From Treponema sp. (lineage in GTDB: Bacteria; Spirochaetota; Spirochaetia; Treponematales; Treponemataceae), in assembly GCA_016290335.1 (NCBI GenBank), contig JAEETM010000017.1:1-55682 (forward strand): 55,682 bases of DNA, written 5' to 3'. The position numbers and the translations under genes are program-made. Every line of letters begins with the position of its first letter. Position 1 is the first letter of the stretch. Under the pieces are notes generated by a model. It was not told the DNA's origin. It did no database searches and saw only the letters and a list, made by a program, of their open reading frames with translations. Positions 35,610-43,516 of the stretch are shown here, one piece after another.

Positions 35610-36599
35610 CTATATTACCCTTTCAGCCAGCGCAACAAACATTGGAATTGTTACCATGCAGACTACACTCGTTATCGTAACCATAAGACTTGCATACGAT
35701 GTATCCTTATCAAATACACATGCAAGACTCGAAATACTTGTTGCCGCCGGACACATCGAACAGATTAGAGTGACAAAAATCATCATTCTCATCGCATCCG
35801 GGTTTCCAAGGCAGGCAAAAATCTGTAAAGCAGAAACGCCCTTAAAAATCAACATTAAAAAAATAAGATTTACAATTGCACACACAACAAGCCTGACTGC
35901 CGAAAACTTAGCGATTCTGAAAACAAAATATGCGCCGCTTGTTTTAGCTTGTCCGCCTTCAGGCTTCTTAAAATCTGCAAAAAGTATTCCAAGCAGAATC
36001 ATTGAAGTTGCTGTATTCAAATCACCAATCATAGAAACCGGCTTTGCAATAAACTCTGGCAGTGTAACCGGCAGACAGAAAATTACAAGACCAATACAAA
36101 CTGCAATAATATTCGGATTAGTAATAATCTTTTTAAGATTTATTGTTCCGCTCAGCTGATGGTAACCGTAAGTCCAGATTAAAAGATTAAATATAATCAG
36201 ATAACCCATCAGATAAAAAACGCCTTCATCACCAAATACACCGCGTATTAAAGGTATACCCACAAATCCGCAGTTTGTAAAAGCAGTTCCAACTCTGTCA
36301 AGAATATTCAAATCACGCTTTGCTTCATCCTTAGAAAGCGTAAACAGCAATCCAACCAGAATCATCAGCCCATGAACAATCAGGGAAATTGCAGCAACAA
36401 AACCAAGCTGCTTTAATTTAAGCGCATCAAACTCCAGATTGAACGAACTTACAACAAGACACGGATTTATAAAATACAGAAGCATCTTGCTCAAAAACTT
36501 TTGTTCTTTGTCTCCAACCTTAAAGCATCTTGCAACAATAAATCCACTCAAGACAATCAGAAGCATTGTAATCAGCTGTTTCATAACCAGTAAATACAT
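35610..36599 (-). CDS. AEC-family (auxin efflux carrier-like) permease
   Basis: A 329-residue integral membrane protein with about ten hydrophobic segments. The N-terminal LLYFINPCLVVSSFNLEFDA and the central VGTAFTNCGFVGIPLIRGVFG match the AEC family (PF03547), which includes malate and other organic-acid exporters. The substrate is unknown. Shine-Dalgarno AGGAG. It sits between the small multidrug-export-like gene (14 bases upstream) and argC. Confidence 0.88.
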   Translation of the reverse strand: MYLLVMKQLITMLLIVLSGFIVARCFKVGDKEQKFLSKMLLYFINPCLVVSSFNLEFDALKLKQLGFVAAISLIVHGLMILVGLLFTLSKDEAKRDLNILDRVGTAFTNCGFVGIPLIRGVFGDEGVFYLMGYLIIFNLLIWTYGYHQLSGTINLKKIITNPNIIAVCIGLVIFCLPVTLPEFIAKPVSMIGDLNTATSMILLGILFADFKKPEGGQAKTSGAYFVFRIAKFSAVRLVVCAIVNLIFLMLIFKGVSALQIFACLGNPDAMRMMIFVTLICSMCPAATSISSLACVFDKDTSYASLMVTITSVVCMVTIPMFVALAERVI

Positions 36600-36613
36600 T
36601 TTCTATCTCCTGA

Positions 36614-37099
36614 TTACCCTCTGCTGAACAACGCAAATAATGCCGTAAACAATCCGAGTGAAGCTGCCATCATAATCAATCCTGCAAGCAGAACACCAAG
36701 CATTACTGCAATCACTGTATCACGGAACCTCATACCGAGCAGACTGGCCGCAAGTGTACCCGTCCAGGCACCAGTCCCGGGAATAGGAATACCAACAAAA
36801 AGAAGAAGTGCAACAAAAATCCCGCGTCCAGCCTTTGACTGTAGCTTTTCACCGGCAGCCGTACCCTTTACCAGAAAGAATCGGCATATACCGCCAATCA
36901 CTTTTTTATCCTGTCCCCACTCCAGAAACCTTCTTGCAAAAAGATAAATAATAGGTACAGGAAGCATATTTCCAATAATACAGACTATATACGACGGCAC
37001 AACCGGCATCTGCAATGCCTGAGACACAGGAATTGCACCTCTAAGCTCAATAAGCGGCACCATCGAAATAAAAAAAATCCACAGATAATTCTTAAACAT
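36614..37099 (-). CDS. Small multidrug export-like membrane protein (COG2426)
   Basis: A 161-residue protein with four to five membrane segments. FISMVPLIELRGAIPVSQAL at the N-terminus and the central FVGIPIPGTGAWTGTLAASLLG are signatures of the PF06695 family, named for drug export but with little biochemical evidence. First gene of the operon running to argC and the rhomboid-like gene. No Shine-Dalgarno: the -10 ends 8 bases before the ATG. Confidence 0.85.
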   Translation of the reverse strand: MFKNYLWIFFISMVPLIELRGAIPVSQALQMPVVPSYIVCIIGNMLPVPIIYLFARRFLEWGQDKKVIGGICRFFLVKGTAAGEKLQSKAGRGIFVALLLFVGIPIPGTGAWTGTLAASLLGMRFRDTVIAVMLGVLLAGLIMMAASLGLFTALFALFSRG

Positions 37100-37107
37100 A
37101 CTATATC

Positions 37108-37136
37108 AGTATACAAAAAAATCATATTCAGAGCAA
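37108..37136 (-). promoter_or_regulatory. Promoter of the 36614-37099 gene, predicted leaderless
   Basis: Reverse strand TTGCTC, 17 bases, TATACT; 8 bases to the ATG. Confidence 0.6.
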
Positions 37137-37177
37137 ATGAGTATTATTCTAATACTTTGTTATACTTTGTATTCATA

Positions 37178-37206
37178 TTGACTATTATTCGACAAAAATA
37201 TATATT
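37178..37206 (+). promoter_or_regulatory. Promoter of the aro operon
   Basis: TTGACT, exactly 17 bases, TATATT. The predicted transcript start near 37213 leaves about 30 bases before the leader-peptide ATG. Confidence 0.75.
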
Positions 37207-37241
37207 ATGTCATACGCTATCAGGAAATGGAGATAATAATT

Positions 37242-37301
37242 ATGAAAAAGACATTTTACGCATATTCATTTTATTATTACTATTTCTCCCCGGTTCAGTA
37301 A
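37242..37301 (+). CDS. Phe/Tyr-rich leader peptide of the aro operon
   Basis: A 19-codon ORF, MKKTFYAYSFYYYYFSPVQ, with a proper Shine-Dalgarno (GGAG, 37229-37232, 9-base spacing) and a stop at 37299-37301. Nine of 19 residues are aromatic (six Tyr, three Phe) and none is Trp, in line with an operon encoding common-pathway genes plus tyrA. The ORF is followed 30 bases after its stop by the terminator at 37332-37375. This is the layout of pheA/his/trp leader peptides: ribosome stalling at the Tyr/Phe run when charged tRNA is scarce should favour an antiterminator. Confidence 0.85.
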   Translation: MKKTFYAYSFYYYYFSPVQ

Positions 37302-37356
37302 AGAACAGATAGCTGTGATTTGGTAATAATGAGCGATTCTATTCTTTACGGAGAAC
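37293..37356 (+). promoter_or_regulatory. Candidate antiterminator pairing in the aro leader
   Basis: GTAAAGAA (37298-37305, overlapping the leader stop codon) is perfectly complementary to TTCTTTAC (37342-37349) in the terminator loop, extended by GTTC (37293-37296) with GAAC (37353-37356). A ribosome at the stop codon would cover the 5' strand and allow the terminator. One stalled on the Tyr codons would leave it free to pair. Confidence 0.65.
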
Positions 37357-37375
37357 AGAATCGCTTTTTTTTTTT
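37332..37375 (+). terminator. Attenuator terminator upstream of aroC
   Basis: AGCGATTCT (37332-37340) pairs with AGAATCGCT (37357-37365), followed by an 11-T run and then the aroC Shine-Dalgarno. It lies between promoter and first structural gene, so it can only act as an attenuator for aroC and beyond. Confidence 0.92.
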
Positions 37376-37384
37376 GGAGTGATT

Positions 37385-38533
37385 ATGAAAAACTCATTCG
37401 GTAACAATTTGCAGATTACGCTTTTCGGCGAAAGTCACGGTCCGTTTATCGGCTGTGTACTAGACGGACTCACCCCCGGCATAAAGATTGATGAAGATTT
37501 TATCCGTCATCAGCTTTCACTACGTCGCCCGGGTGGAAAAATCTCAACTGCCCGTGTAGAACTGGATGAATTCCAGATTGTAAGCGGGGCTTTCAACGGA
37601 TTTACTACAGGCACACCGCTCTGCATCCTTATTCCAAACACCGCCCAGCATAGCAAGGATTATTCAAAAACAGCATCCCTTGCACGCCCCGGTCACGCAG
37701 ACTACACTGCCGAATGTAAATATCACGGCTTCCAGGATTACAGAGGAGGCGGTCACTTCAGCGGAAGAATTACAGCAGCTCTTGTTGCAGCTGGTGCAAT
37801 TGTAATTCCGGCGCTCGCTCAAAAAGGCATTCTTATTGGTACTCATATAAAATCATGCGGTGGAATTAAGGATATTGATTTTGCAGGCTCAGATATTACA
37901 CCAGATTCCATCAGTACTACAACTCTTAACGCACAGATAAAATCATTAAACGAAAAAACTCTTGCAGTTCTTGATGATAAAGCCGCAAACCTTATTCAAA
38001 CCGAAATTGAAAAAATCGCAGCACAGGGAGACAGCGTAGGCGGTGTTCTTGAAACTGCAGTTACAGGACTTCCCGCAGGACTTGGGGAACCCTGGTTTGA
38101 TTCTTTTGAAAGTCTTTTGTCTCACGCTATTTTCAGCATTCCTGCCATAAAGGGGATTCAGTTTGGCGATGGCTTTGATAAGGTAAACGGTCTTGGCAGT
38201 GAGTTCAATGATTCGTTCAGAACAGACGGCAATAAAGTTTATACACTAACTAATCACAACGGCGGAATAAATGGAGGAATTACAAACGGCATGCCTGTTA
38301 TTTTCAGAACAGCAGTTAAGCCAACTCCATCAATTTATAAAGAACAGCAGACAATCGACTTTAAGAAAAATCAGAATGCAGATTTTATTATAGAAGGAAG
38401 ACACGATCCCGCAATCATTCACAGGGCCCGAGTCGTTCAGGACAGTGTTACCGCTCTTGTTGCTGCGGATGTTCTTCTTGGTCGTTTTGGTACAGATTAT
38501 TTTTGTGATGAAAACAACGGGGAGACCTGCTAA
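37385..38533 (+). CDS. aroC: Chorismate synthase
   Basis: Converts EPSP to chorismate using reduced FMN, the last common step of the shikimate pathway. Landmarks are FGESHGPFIGCVLDGLTPG, LSLRRPGGKISTARVE, RPGHADYTAECKYHG and DYRGGGHFSGRITA, and near the C-terminus GRHDPAIIHRARVV. The start is ATG 37385, 5 bases after the Shine-Dalgarno GGAG that follows the attenuator T-run; a GTG two codons upstream overlaps that site. First gene of a six-gene operon; it ends 1 base before aroEK. Confidence 0.97.
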   Translation: MKNSFGNNLQITLFGESHGPFIGCVLDGLTPGIKIDEDFIRHQLSLRRPGGKISTARVELDEFQIVSGAFNGFTTGTPLCILIPNTAQHSKDYSKTASLARPGHADYTAECKYHGFQDYRGGGHFSGRITAALVAAGAIVIPALAQKGILIGTHIKSCGGIKDIDFAGSDITPDSISTTTLNAQIKSLNEKTLAVLDDKAANLIQTEIEKIAAQGDSVGGVLETAVTGLPAGLGEPWFDSFESLLSHAIFSIPAIKGIQFGDGFDKVNGLGSEFNDSFRTDGNKVYTLTNHNGGINGGITNGMPVIFRTAVKPTPSIYKEQQTIDFKKNQNADFIIEGRHDPAIIHRARVVQDSVTALVAADVLLGRFGTDYFCDENNGETC

Positions 38534-39799
38534 ATGAATTACGGACTTATCGGCGAAAAACTTGGCCACAGCTTTTCAAAAGAGATTCACGCACTCATCG
38601 GCAGTTATGATTATGAGCTTAAAGAAATTGCCAGCATAGACTTACCGGCATTCATGCAGCAGAAAGAGTTTAAGGGCATTAACGTCACAATTCCATACAA
38701 GCAGGATGTAATACCTTTTCTTAATTCAATTGATAAAGCCGCAGAAGAAATTGGAGCTGTTAATACAGTTGTTAATAGAGACGGTAAGCTTTCAGGCTAC
38801 AACACAGATTTTATAGGATTAAAAAGATTGATTTTATCACAGGGCTTAAAGCTTGACGGGAAAAAGGTTTTGATTCTTGGAACAGGCGGAACTTCCAGAA
38901 CTGCACGTGCTGTAGCAAAAGCCCTTAATGCAAAAACAATTCTTACAGTAAGCCGTTCTGCAAAACCGGGTGATGATAAAGCTGACTCTATTTCACAATC
39001 TGTAATTTCTTATCATGATGCAGCAGCCCTTCATAATGACTGCGACATAATCATCAACACTACCCCTTGCGGCATGTTCCCAAAAATTGATGATTCACCG
39101 ATTGATCTTTCACCGTTCACTAAACTTTCCGGTGTAATTGACGTAATTTATAATCCTCTCCGAAGCCAGCTTGTTTTGCAGGCGCAGGAGAAAAAAATAA
39201 TTGCAGCCGGTGGTTTGTATATGCTTGTTCAGCAGGCAATTGCTGCATCTGAATATTTTTTTGACACTACTTACAGTGATGATGAGGCCGACCGCATTTA
39301 CAAAACAATTCTTAACAAAAAGCAAAACATTGTTCTTGTTGGCATGCCGGGTTCAGGAAAAACTACCGTAGGAAAAAAACTTGCACAAAAATTAAACCGC
39401 AAGTTTTACGATACTGATGTTGTTATCACAGAAAAGGAAGGTACAACTCCTGCAGAAATAATCAGGACAAAGGGAGAACAGGCTTTTCGTGATATTGAAT
39501 CCGCAGTTTGCAGGGAACTTGCAAGTGAACAGGGAGTGATAATTGCAACTGGAGGCGGAGCAGTTCTTCGCAAAGAAAACGTTTTTAATCTTAAGAAAAA
39601 CGGTTTGCTCTTTTTTATTGACCGCCCGCTTGAAGCTATTAAACCAACCGAGGACCGTCCGCTTTCAAGCTCCGAAGATAAGCTGCGTCAGGTATACGAA
39701 TACCGCTACCCGATTTACACCCGCGAAACCGATTACCATATCGTGTCGGATAACATATTAGAACATACGATAGAAAAAGTTTTGAAGGAGTTTGTATGA
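38534..39799 (+). CDS. aroEK: Fused shikimate dehydrogenase-shikimate kinase
   Basis: A 421-residue bifunctional protein. Residues 1-255 are shikimate dehydrogenase: IGEKLGHSFSKEIH, Lys56 in NVTIPYKQDV, Asp92 in GYNTDFIG, NADP loop ILGTGGTSRTARAV. Residues ~265-421 are shikimate kinase: P-loop GMPGSGKTT (270-278), FYDTDVVITEKEG, EQAFRDIE and ATGGGAVLRKE. The join is a short linker (DEADRIYKTILNKKQ). AroE-AroK fusions occur in some bacteria but most keep two genes, so this links consecutive-but-one steps in one chain. It is flanked by aroC and aroQ with ~0-4 base spacing. Confidence 0.95.
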   Translation: MNYGLIGEKLGHSFSKEIHALIGSYDYELKEIASIDLPAFMQQKEFKGINVTIPYKQDVIPFLNSIDKAAEEIGAVNTVVNRDGKLSGYNTDFIGLKRLILSQGLKLDGKKVLILGTGGTSRTARAVAKALNAKTILTVSRSAKPGDDKADSISQSVISYHDAAALHNDCDIIINTTPCGMFPKIDDSPIDLSPFTKLSGVIDVIYNPLRSQLVLQAQEKKIIAAGGLYMLVQQAIAASEYFFDTTYSDDEADRIYKTILNKKQNIVLVGMPGSGKTTVGKKLAQKLNRKFYDTDVVITEKEGTTPAEIIRTKGEQAFRDIESAVCRELASEQGVIIATGGGAVLRKENVFNLKKNGLLFFIDRPLEAIKPTEDRPLSSSEDKLRQVYEYRYPIYTRETDYHIVSDNILEHTIEKVLKEFV

Positions 39800-40284
39800 A
39801 ACTTAAAGTAATAAACGGACCGAACATAAACATGCTTGGTATACGGGAACCGGGCATTTATGGTAAAGATAATTTTGCAACTCTCTGTCAGACTGTAAAA
39901 GATTTTGCAGCGCAGAAAAATATAGAAGTCGAGCTTTATCAGTCTAACCACGAAGGCGACCTTGTTGACGTAATTCAGGAATGTTTTGGTAAAATAGACG
40001 GGATTGTAATAAACCCGGGCGCCTACACCCACACAAGTATTGCACTCCTTGATGCCGTAAAATCTGTAAGCATACCAACTGTTGAAGTTCACATTTCAAA
40101 GGTTGAAGAACGCGAGGATTTCCGTCAGATAAGTTACATAAGACTTGCCTGTGTAAAAACAATTACAGGACATGGAATTGCTGGCTACACAGAAGCAATG
40201 AATTTTTTAATTGATTACATAAACGGAAACAATACGGGCAACACCAACACAGGCAGCTGCAAAGGAGCAAATCATGCAGATTAA
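39796..40284 (+). CDS. aroQ: Type II 3-dehydroquinate dehydratase
   Basis: Dehydrates 3-dehydroquinate to 3-dehydroshikimate. Type II signatures are VINGPNINMLGIREPGIYG (active-site Tyr in the lid), SNHEGDLVDVIQE, VINPGAYTHTSIALLDA and VEVHISKVEERE (catalytic His). It has a ~15-residue Asn/Thr/Gly-rich tail beyond the usual ~145. The start overlaps the aroEK stop (ATGA), so the two are translationally coupled. Confidence 0.95.
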   Translation: MKLKVINGPNINMLGIREPGIYGKDNFATLCQTVKDFAAQKNIEVELYQSNHEGDLVDVIQECFGKIDGIVINPGAYTHTSIALLDAVKSVSIPTVEVHISKVEEREDFRQISYIRLACVKTITGHGIAGYTEAMNFLIDYINGNNTGNTNTGSCKGANHAD

Positions 40285-41617
40285 TTCTTCCGTTGCAAAA
40301 GGAATTATGACAGCTCCTCCTTCCAAAAGCATGGCACACAGAAACCTTATCTGTGCTGCCCTTGCCCGGGGAAAAAGTGTAATTCATAACATAGATTTTT
40401 CTGCTGATATTGAAGCGACAATTTCCTGTTTGAATGCACTTGGAGTAAAGGTTCAGTCAGATTCTGCTGACACAAACAAACCTGCTGATACTACCCTCAC
40501 CGTCTACGGAACCGGTGGACAATTTACCGAAAATCCTCATTCACTCTTTTGCAACGAAAGCGGAAGCACTCTCCGTTTCTTTATTCCAATTGCGCTTCTT
40601 TCTGAACAGGAAGCTGTTTTTACAGGAAGTAAAACTCTTCTTTCCCGTCCTCTTTCTGTTTACGAAGAGCTTTGCAAAACACAGGGAATTGAGTTTGAAC
40701 GTATAGACGGGGCTAAGAATAATCAAGCTGTAATCCAAGAAAAGCAACAGGAGACCTCACAACTCCGCATCAAAGGTAAGCTCCAGCCGGGTAATTTCAG
40801 CATTCCCGGCAACATAAGCAGTCAGTTTATTACAGGACTTTTATTTGCACTTCCTTTATTAAACTCAGACAGTTCAATCACATTAACAAACACAATCGAA
40901 AGCCGCGCTTACATTGACATGACAATCCAGACACAAAGAAGCTTTGGCATACAGATTGAATGGAAAAATGAAAATACGCTTTTTATCAAAGGCAACCAGA
41001 AATATATTGCATCAGAACAAACTGTAGAAGGCGACTATTCTAACGCAGCCTTTTTTGAAGCCTTCAACACAATCGGTGGAAATGTAACAATCAACGGTTT
41101 AAATCAGAACAGTCTTCAGGGTGATAAAATCTACATTGAACATTTTAAGGCTCTGCAAAACGATTTCTGCACAATCGACATTTCCGACTGTCCTGATCTG
41201 GGACCGATTCTTTTTGTTATTGCCGCCTTACATCATGGTGCAAAGTTCACGGGAACAAAACGCCTCAAGATTAAGGAAAGCGACCGCGGTACAGTTATGT
41301 GCGAAGAGCTTGCCAAGTTAGGCATAACTACCAGTCAGAGTGAAAATGAAATAGTAATTTCACCGCTGCAGAATAAAATGTTCCAACAGGATACTGTGCC
41401 ACAACAGAATACAGTGCCACAATCTGTAACCCTGCTTGGACACAACGACCACCGGATTGTAATGGCGCTAACTGTATTGCTTACAAAAACTGGCGGCAAC
41501 ATAGAAGGCGTTGAAGCTGTACGAAAAAGTCTGCCGGATTTTTTCAAACGAATAAAAAAACTTGGAATAGATTTTGAACCAGATGGAGAAGAAATAAAAA
41601 ATGGAATGGATTACTAA
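40274..41617 (+). CDS. aroA: 3-phosphoshikimate 1-carboxyvinyltransferase (EPSP synthase)
   Basis: Adds the enolpyruvyl group of PEP to shikimate-3-phosphate. Conserved blocks are TAPPSKSMAHRNLI, CNESGSTLRFFIPIAL, GNISSQFITGLLFALPLL, CPDLGPILFVIAAL, RLKIKESDRG and LGHNDHRIVMALTVL. An internal near-duplication (QDTVPQ QNTVPQ, about residue 375) is not in typical members. The second-block residues (NESGSTLR rather than NAGTAMR) are of the less common, class II-like type. It overlaps aroQ by 11 bases and tyrA by 17. Confidence 0.95.
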   Translation: MQINSSVAKGIMTAPPSKSMAHRNLICAALARGKSVIHNIDFSADIEATISCLNALGVKVQSDSADTNKPADTTLTVYGTGGQFTENPHSLFCNESGSTLRFFIPIALLSEQEAVFTGSKTLLSRPLSVYEELCKTQGIEFERIDGAKNNQAVIQEKQQETSQLRIKGKLQPGNFSIPGNISSQFITGLLFALPLLNSDSSITLTNTIESRAYIDMTIQTQRSFGIQIEWKNENTLFIKGNQKYIASEQTVEGDYSNAAFFEAFNTIGGNVTINGLNQNSLQGDKIYIEHFKALQNDFCTIDISDCPDLGPILFVIAALHHGAKFTGTKRLKIKESDRGTVMCEELAKLGITTSQSENEIVISPLQNKMFQQDTVPQQNTVPQSVTLLGHNDHRIVMALTVLLTKTGGNIEGVEAVRKSLPDFFKRIKKLGIDFEPDGEEIKNGMDY

Positions 41618-42458
41618 ACAAAATATTCTCATTGTTGGTCTTGGACTTATGGGCGGAAGCTACGCCAAAGGACTTAAAAGAATCGGCTACAGAATATCGG
41701 CAATTGACAAAAATGCAGAATCAATTAAGTTTGCGCTTGATAACGACATAATTGATGAAGGAGCTTCAGAACCGCTTCCAGAATTAATCAGTAAGGCAGA
41801 CACAATAATTTTTGCACTTTATCCTCACGTTTTCATTAAATGGATTAAGGCAAATCAAAAGTACTTTAAGTCTGGCATTACAATTACTGATGTAACCGGT
41901 GTAAAAAGCGGTGTTGTTTACGAGATTCAAAGCATTCTGCGCGACGATGTTGAGTTTATTCCTTCACATCCAATGGCAGGACGCGAGGTTTATGGTGTAC
42001 AGAACAGCGATGATTCAATCTTCCACAATGCAAACTACATCGTAACTCCAACTTCAAAAAACACAAAAGAAGCAATCAACTGGTGTAGTGACCTTGGACG
42101 TCTTTTGGGCTTTAGAAAAGTTTCCATCCTTACACCGGAAGAACACGACCAGATGATTGGTTTTGTTTCGCAGCTTACACACGTAATTGCAGTTGCACTT
42201 ATGGATTGCAATGACAACACAAAAATCGTAGACTACACGGGTGACTCTTTCCGGGACCTTACCCGTATTGCAAACATCAACGAAAACATGTGGAGCGAGC
42301 TTTTCCTTATGAACAAGCAGCCTCTGTTAGACCAGATGGACAGCTTTATCAACGAAATGCAGACTTTACGCAAAATGCTTTCGGATGATGATAAAGCAGG
42401 ACTTTGCGAAAAAATGAAGCTCTCAACAAAAAGAAGGGCTTTATTCAATAAAAAATAG
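41601..42458 (+). CDS. tyrA: Prephenate dehydrogenase
   Basis: Oxidatively decarboxylates prephenate to 4-hydroxyphenylpyruvate, the tyrosine branch. The 285-residue protein has the NAD loop ILIVGLGLMGGSYAKGL, IPSHPMAGREVYGV (catalytic His region) and GFVSQLTHVIAVAL. No chorismate-mutase domain or ACT domain is fused, so feedback regulation is not evident in the protein. This makes transcriptional attenuation by Tyr/Phe codons more plausible. It overlaps aroA by 17 bases. Confidence 0.93.
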   Translation: MEWITKQNILIVGLGLMGGSYAKGLKRIGYRISAIDKNAESIKFALDNDIIDEGASEPLPELISKADTIIFALYPHVFIKWIKANQKYFKSGITITDVTGVKSGVVYEIQSILRDDVEFIPSHPMAGREVYGVQNSDDSIFHNANYIVTPTSKNTKEAINWCSDLGRLLGFRKVSILTPEEHDQMIGFVSQLTHVIAVALMDCNDNTKIVDYTGDSFRDLTRIANINENMWSELFLMNKQPLLDQMDSFINEMQTLRKMLSDDDKAGLCEKMKLSTKRRALFNKK

Positions 42459-42486
42459 ATTCTTTAAATACAGGAGATAAAAAAAT

Positions 42487-43515
42487 ATGAACATGGAGTT
42501 TGAAAAGAAACTTACTATACCGGCAGAAGTTAAGGAGCAGTATCCTATTAATGCAAAAATAAGCAAAACCGTTGAAGAAAAACGTGCCCAGCTTAAAGCC
42601 ATTTTTGAAGGACGTTCAGATAAGTTCCTTCTTATAATTGGTCCCTGCTCTGCAGACAACGAAGAAGCCGTTCTTGATTACATGCACCGCCTTGTTCCTG
42701 TTCAGGAAAAGGTAAAGGACAAAATCTTTATTGTTCCGCGAATCTACACAAACAAGCCGCGAACTACAGGTCAGGGCTACAAGGGTATTCTTCATCAGCC
42801 GGACCCAACCGGTAAGCCAGATTTATACAAGGGTATTCTTGCAACACGCCACATGCACATGCGTGCAGTTGAAGAAACAGGTTTTATTTTTGCAGAGGAA
42901 ATGCTTTATCCGGAAAACCACAAATACCTTGATGATATTCTGGGCTATGTTGCAGTTGGTGCCCGCTCGGTAGAAGACCAGCAGCACAGACTTACAGCAA
43001 GTGGAATTGAAATCCCTGTCGGTATGAAGAACCCTACTTCAGGAGATATTTCGGTAATGCTCAATGCAATTATGGCAGCACAGCACAAGCATACCTTTAT
43101 TTACCGCGGCTGGGAAGTTCACTCTCAGGGTAACCCATGGGCTCACGCAATTTTACGCGGTTCTACAAACAAGCACGGCAACAACATTCAGAATTATCAT
43201 TACGAAGATATTATCCGTCTCTGCGATGCTTATGATGAACGGGAGCTTTCTAATCCTGCTGTAATCATTGATACAAACCATTCGAACTCAAATAAAAATC
43301 CTTTTGAACAGCCTAGAATTGCAATGGAAGTTTTGAACTCTATGAATCACAACGACCGCATCAAAAAGCTGGTAAAAGGATTTATGATTGAAAGCTATAT
43401 TGAAGATGGAAACCAGAAGCCTGGCGAAAACTGCTATGGTAAATCAATTACAGATGCCTGCCTCGGCTGGGAAAAATCTGAAAAACTGATTTACGACATA
43501 GCAGATAAGTTATAA
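42487..43515 (+). CDS. aroF: DAHP synthase, class I
   Basis: Condenses PEP and erythrose-4-phosphate, the entry step of the shikimate pathway. Motifs are LLIIGPCSADNEEAVLDY, PRIYTNKPRTTGQGYKG, VAVGARSVEDQQHR, GMKNPTSGD and IIDTNHSNSNKNPFEQP (metal ligands). The 342 residues match the E. coli AroF/G/H class. Shine-Dalgarno AGGAG. Last gene of the operon; aroB, pheA and trp genes are not present in the window. It is convergent with the acyltransferase, 1 base apart, and no terminator is visible between them. Confidence 0.96.
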   Translation: MNMEFEKKLTIPAEVKEQYPINAKISKTVEEKRAQLKAIFEGRSDKFLLIIGPCSADNEEAVLDYMHRLVPVQEKVKDKIFIVPRIYTNKPRTTGQGYKGILHQPDPTGKPDLYKGILATRHMHMRAVEETGFIFAEEMLYPENHKYLDDILGYVAVGARSVEDQQHRLTASGIEIPVGMKNPTSGDISVMLNAIMAAQHKHTFIYRGWEVHSQGNPWAHAILRGSTNKHGNNIQNYHYEDIIRLCDAYDERELSNPAVIIDTNHSNSNKNPFEQPRIAMEVLNSMNHNDRIKKLVKGFMIESYIEDGNQKPGENCYGKSITDACLGWEKSEKLIYDIADKL

Positions 43516-43516
43516 T

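Noticed and set aside
37100..37384. T-box riboswitch for the aro operon
   Set aside because: No T-box (GGGUGGNACCGCG-like) sequence or specifier stem; the leader ORF explains the terminator better.
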